The notes beneath the pieces were generated by a model that did not search any database, was not told the DNA's origin, and saw only the letters and a program-made list of their open reading frames with translations. A program made the translations under genes and the position numbers. This document shows, one piece after another, positions 61,281 to 64,000 of a stretch of DNA of 64,000 bases (positions are counted from its first letter, which is position 1; every line of letters starts with the position of its first letter). Source of the DNA: Linyphia triangularis (Eukaryota > Arthropoda > Arachnida > Araneae > Linyphiidae); contig OZ021732.1 of the NCBI GenBank assembly GCA_963978545.1, positions 62,348,714 to 62,412,713 on the forward strand, in the 5' to 3' direction.

Positions 61281-63868
61281 CAGTAGTCTGGGATGAAAAA
61301 ATCGAACTTTCTTAGATATTTTTGCGGTAGTGCGAAAAAGTTGTGGACTCTCTTTATTAAAAAGTGAGTAAAATCTTATAACTCTAAATTAATATCTTCT
61401 GTCGCCTCAACGGGTCGAAAGTTGTGAAAGATGGACTAAAAATGCTTAAAAATAAAAAATTAATAGATAATCACAGATTTCTTTGATCATTTTGCGGTAG
61501 TGCTCAAAAGTAACTATTTTTTAACAGCAACACCTGCACAAAATTTTAGAATTATACGTTAATGTCTTCGACAGCCTCAACGACACCGAATTTCAGAAAT
61601 TAAAGGTAATTTTTTTAAATAAAAACTCATTACACTTACAATATTATAATGCGAAAGAAAATTTATTTTATAAAAAAATTTAAAAAAATATTTTTATTTA
61701 TAATCTTTTTGGGACAACCCTTCCCTATCCTGCTGTTCAACTATGTTTTCGCAAACTTTAGTGATTAGTTATGTGTGTGTGTGAAGGATATTTAATTGGG
61801 TGACTCGACAGTCATACTATCTTAAATCCTTTTACAATGGTGCAGAAAAGTTGTGAATCTAATTAAAAAGTGTGCAAAATCTTATAAATCTGAATTAATA
61901 TATTCTACCAGATGGATTACCAAAGATGCGTCTTACATAACATTTGCAAGCAAACCTCTTTGCAATGCGCTAAAAACTCTTGCAAATGCGTTTAAAACTG
62001 GATAAAACAGCTCTTGTTAGTCACAAATACGGAGCCTCCAACAGATTCACGGATGCTATTGCATCGAGTGTTATGCAAGATTTGGATTATCGGAATCAAA
62101 TACCTGCACCGTCAAAGACAAAAATAAAATATAGGGGGGAAATTCTAAGATTAAAAAAGAATTCTACTCTACCGGGCATTTATTTTGATGGACGGCGTGA
62201 CGAAACCTAAGCAACTGAAACACTCAAGAATAGGAAGTTCCAAAGAACAATTGTAGAAGATCTACACTGTTTTGCATCTGATCCTGGTTTCTCGCGCACG
62301 GGACATGTTATATCCGAAAGTGGATCTAGTCTTGATACATCCTACAGCATTTACGAATACGTAACCAATTCGTTATTGGATGATTTTAGAAACCTTATTG
62401 TTCTCGGATGTGACGGCATGGTCCTGAATACCGGAGCGTTTAATGGTATAATTCATAGGCCTGAATTTAGACTTCAGAGACCAATCCAGTGGATTATCTT
62501 CTTACTTCATTTCAACTAATTGCAATTATATCACCTATTTGAGTATATAGACGGCAAGTTTTCTGATCCCACGTCTTACACCATGGACATTGGATGGAAC
62601 CTGAAAGGATGCGAAAATCTTCCACTTGCTGCTTATAATAGTATTGATCCCACTATCCTAAGTTTTGATCAGAAATACTTCCCAGACATTTGTACCACCG
62701 TTAGTTCTGGCGTTTATTCTTCCAATCTAGCTAAGCATCAACCAGAAATGTTGAATTTGGTCTGCCAATCGAATACTGAGGTTTTATAGATTCACATCAC
62801 ACCTATCAAATGAGTTGCTAACTCTGGCTGTATTCATTCTAAGAGTCTGTGTACCATCATAGTTTCGAACTAAGATTCATTATTCCATAAAGGATGGTGA
62901 TAGACACTTGTGGCATTTCATCAGCGTATATTGGTACTTGCCTAAGAAGCATCTTGATATAAGCTATCCAGTAATTTTTCACAACGCTTACTTTTCGGGT
63001 CCAGAAATCATGCTTATGTCCATCTTTACAGATGAGAGAAGCCATATTAGAGCCCTTACAGGTATACTGATAATCAAAGAAAGGGAAAATGGCCTAGATA
63101 AAAATTGTGTTCCCAGGTTCGTTATTCCTGCTGTTAATGTTGGAGTTACAAACTACACAGATCTCAGGAACTTGCAAACTTGTTATGTGACTATGTGACT
63201 TTACCTCTAGTTTTCAGAGAGATAAGTTCTTATGAAATTTTGAAGATGATGCAGACAGTGTGCTAATGTATGGCTAGGATTTTATTAAATATCCTTCACA
63301 TACACGCAATCAGTCGAGCAAATTGTAAAACTAAACATTGAATACTCCGGAAAAGTAGTTGGACCACAGAATAGGGATGGAGCAACCCTAGAATCCAGAA
63401 ACCTCATGCTAGAATTTCTAGCAAAAAAAAAAAAAAATTACAATCAATAATGCTTTTGTAATTTGTATGTCTGAAAGATGGAATAAAGTTTATTTTTGTA
63501 TTATAATGAGGTAAGTATAATGAGTATTTTTCTTTAAAAAATTGCTTCAATTTTCAAAATTAGGTGCCATTGAGGCGGCAAAAGATATTAACGTATAATT
63601 GTAAAAATTTTTACAGGCACTTGTTAAAAAAAACAGTAACCTTTAAGCATTACCGCAAAATGATCAAAGAAATCTGTGATTATTAATTATTTTTTGAATT
63701 TTAGCATTTTTAGTAAAATTTTTTTAACTTTCGACCCATTGAGGTGACAGAAAATATCAATTCAGAATTATAAGATTTTACACACTTTTTAATAATGAGA
63801 GTCTATAACTTTTCCACACTATCGTAAAACCATCTAAGATACTTCGACTTTTTCAGCCCCGCCTAACA
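61281..63868. mobile_element. DNA transposon T3, same family as T1 and T2
   Basis: Arms 61281-61620 and about 63530-63868 are inverted copies, each with two units sharing TTTGCGGTAGTGC/AAAAGT and the phrase CACAGATTTCTTTGATCATTTTGCGGTA. Terminal text is CAGTAGTCTGGGATGAAAAA on the left and (reverse) TTAGGCGGGGCTGAAAAA on the right. The interior is a broken transposase. Confidence 0.78.
61980..63190 (+). pseudogene. T3 transposase, degenerate
   Basis: Pieces in several frames: 61980-62210 (N-terminal, D-K-T-A-L-V-S-H-K-Y-G, S-D/N-R-F region); about 62390-62520 (L-G-C-D-G-M-V-L-N-T-G and R-P-I-Q-W); 62520-62789 (L-Y-H-L-F-E-Y-I-D-G-K, then C-E-N-L-P); and 62908-63198 (N-A-Y-F, D-E-R-S-H-I-R-A-L, then N-Y-T-D-L-R). 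From memory these match an abundant arthropod transposase-like family with L-G-C-D-G-T-x-V-N-T-G, R-P-x-Q-W and D-E-R-x-H-I-R-E-L. At least four stops or frameshifts make it inactive. I cannot name the superfamily. Confidence 0.65.
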
Positions 63869-64000
63869 TTTAATCTTTTTACCTTCACCACATAGTAAGC
63901 TTTTGGATAGTTTTGAAATGCAAGGTTGGGTAGCAGCATCCAACTACTTCAATGAAGACAGCAAAAAACGCACTATAACAATAATATAATTGAAAAAACA
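63869..64000. other. Right edge, no feature
   Basis: AT-rich sequence; presumably still intron of the right esterase gene. Confidence 0.4.

Overview
This is an AT-rich eukaryotic window, almost certainly from an arthropod genome; a chelicerate such as a spider is my best guess, with low certainty. The grounds are an acetylcholinesterase-like carboxylesterase family with spliced exons, together with jockey-type LINE, BEL/Pao, Ty3/gypsy, hAT, Helitron-type and tRNA-derived SINE sequences. There are no bacterial features.

Host genes. Two carboxylesterase (COE/acetylcholinesterase-like) genes lie head to tail on the minus strand. The right-hand gene shows its last three coding exons (59394-59213, 54549-54089, 47496-47370). 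They carry the catalytic Glu, the catalytic His and the C-terminal Cys, and reading phases match across both introns; its 5' exons must lie beyond the right edge. The left-hand gene shows its first coding exon with signal peptide (15778-15220) and a second exon (from 8976 down). Its nucleophile elbow reads G-Q-G-S-G, so Gly sits where the catalytic Ser should be: it looks like a non-catalytic esterase homologue. The exons after it are off the left edge or lost. The very long introns are filled with transposons.

Layout. 1-1430: degenerate hAT transposase tail. 2.0-7.6 kb: nested inverted-repeat elements, including a 4.2-kb element with 12-bp termini flanked by TA. 8.5-15.8 kb: left esterase gene, with a Helitron-type element just upstream of its exon 2 and a probable solo LTR in the same intron. 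16.7-18.2 kb: gag remnant with its 5' LTR. 18.2-25.6 kb: microsatellite, a second Helitron-type element with 148-bp tandem repeats, and dispersed repeats. 25.6-34.3 kb: a third Helitron-type element split by a LINE, a BEL/Pao element and a SINE. An undisturbed copy at 59.8-61.0 kb serves as the empty site for all three insertions. 35.8-36.7 kb: repeat carrying an 18S rRNA-like piece, with a deleted sister copy near 5.9 kb. 37.25-45.2 kb: a DNA transposon with about 1-kb internally repetitive inverted termini, containing another element and a Ty3/gypsy fragment. Relatives with the same transposase lie at 55.3-57.3 and 61.3-63.9 kb. 47.4-59.4 kb: right esterase gene, with a Ty3/gypsy deletion derivative in its last intron.

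Beyond the two esterase genes I see no other convincing host gene. Most remaining short open frames are random or microsatellite translation.
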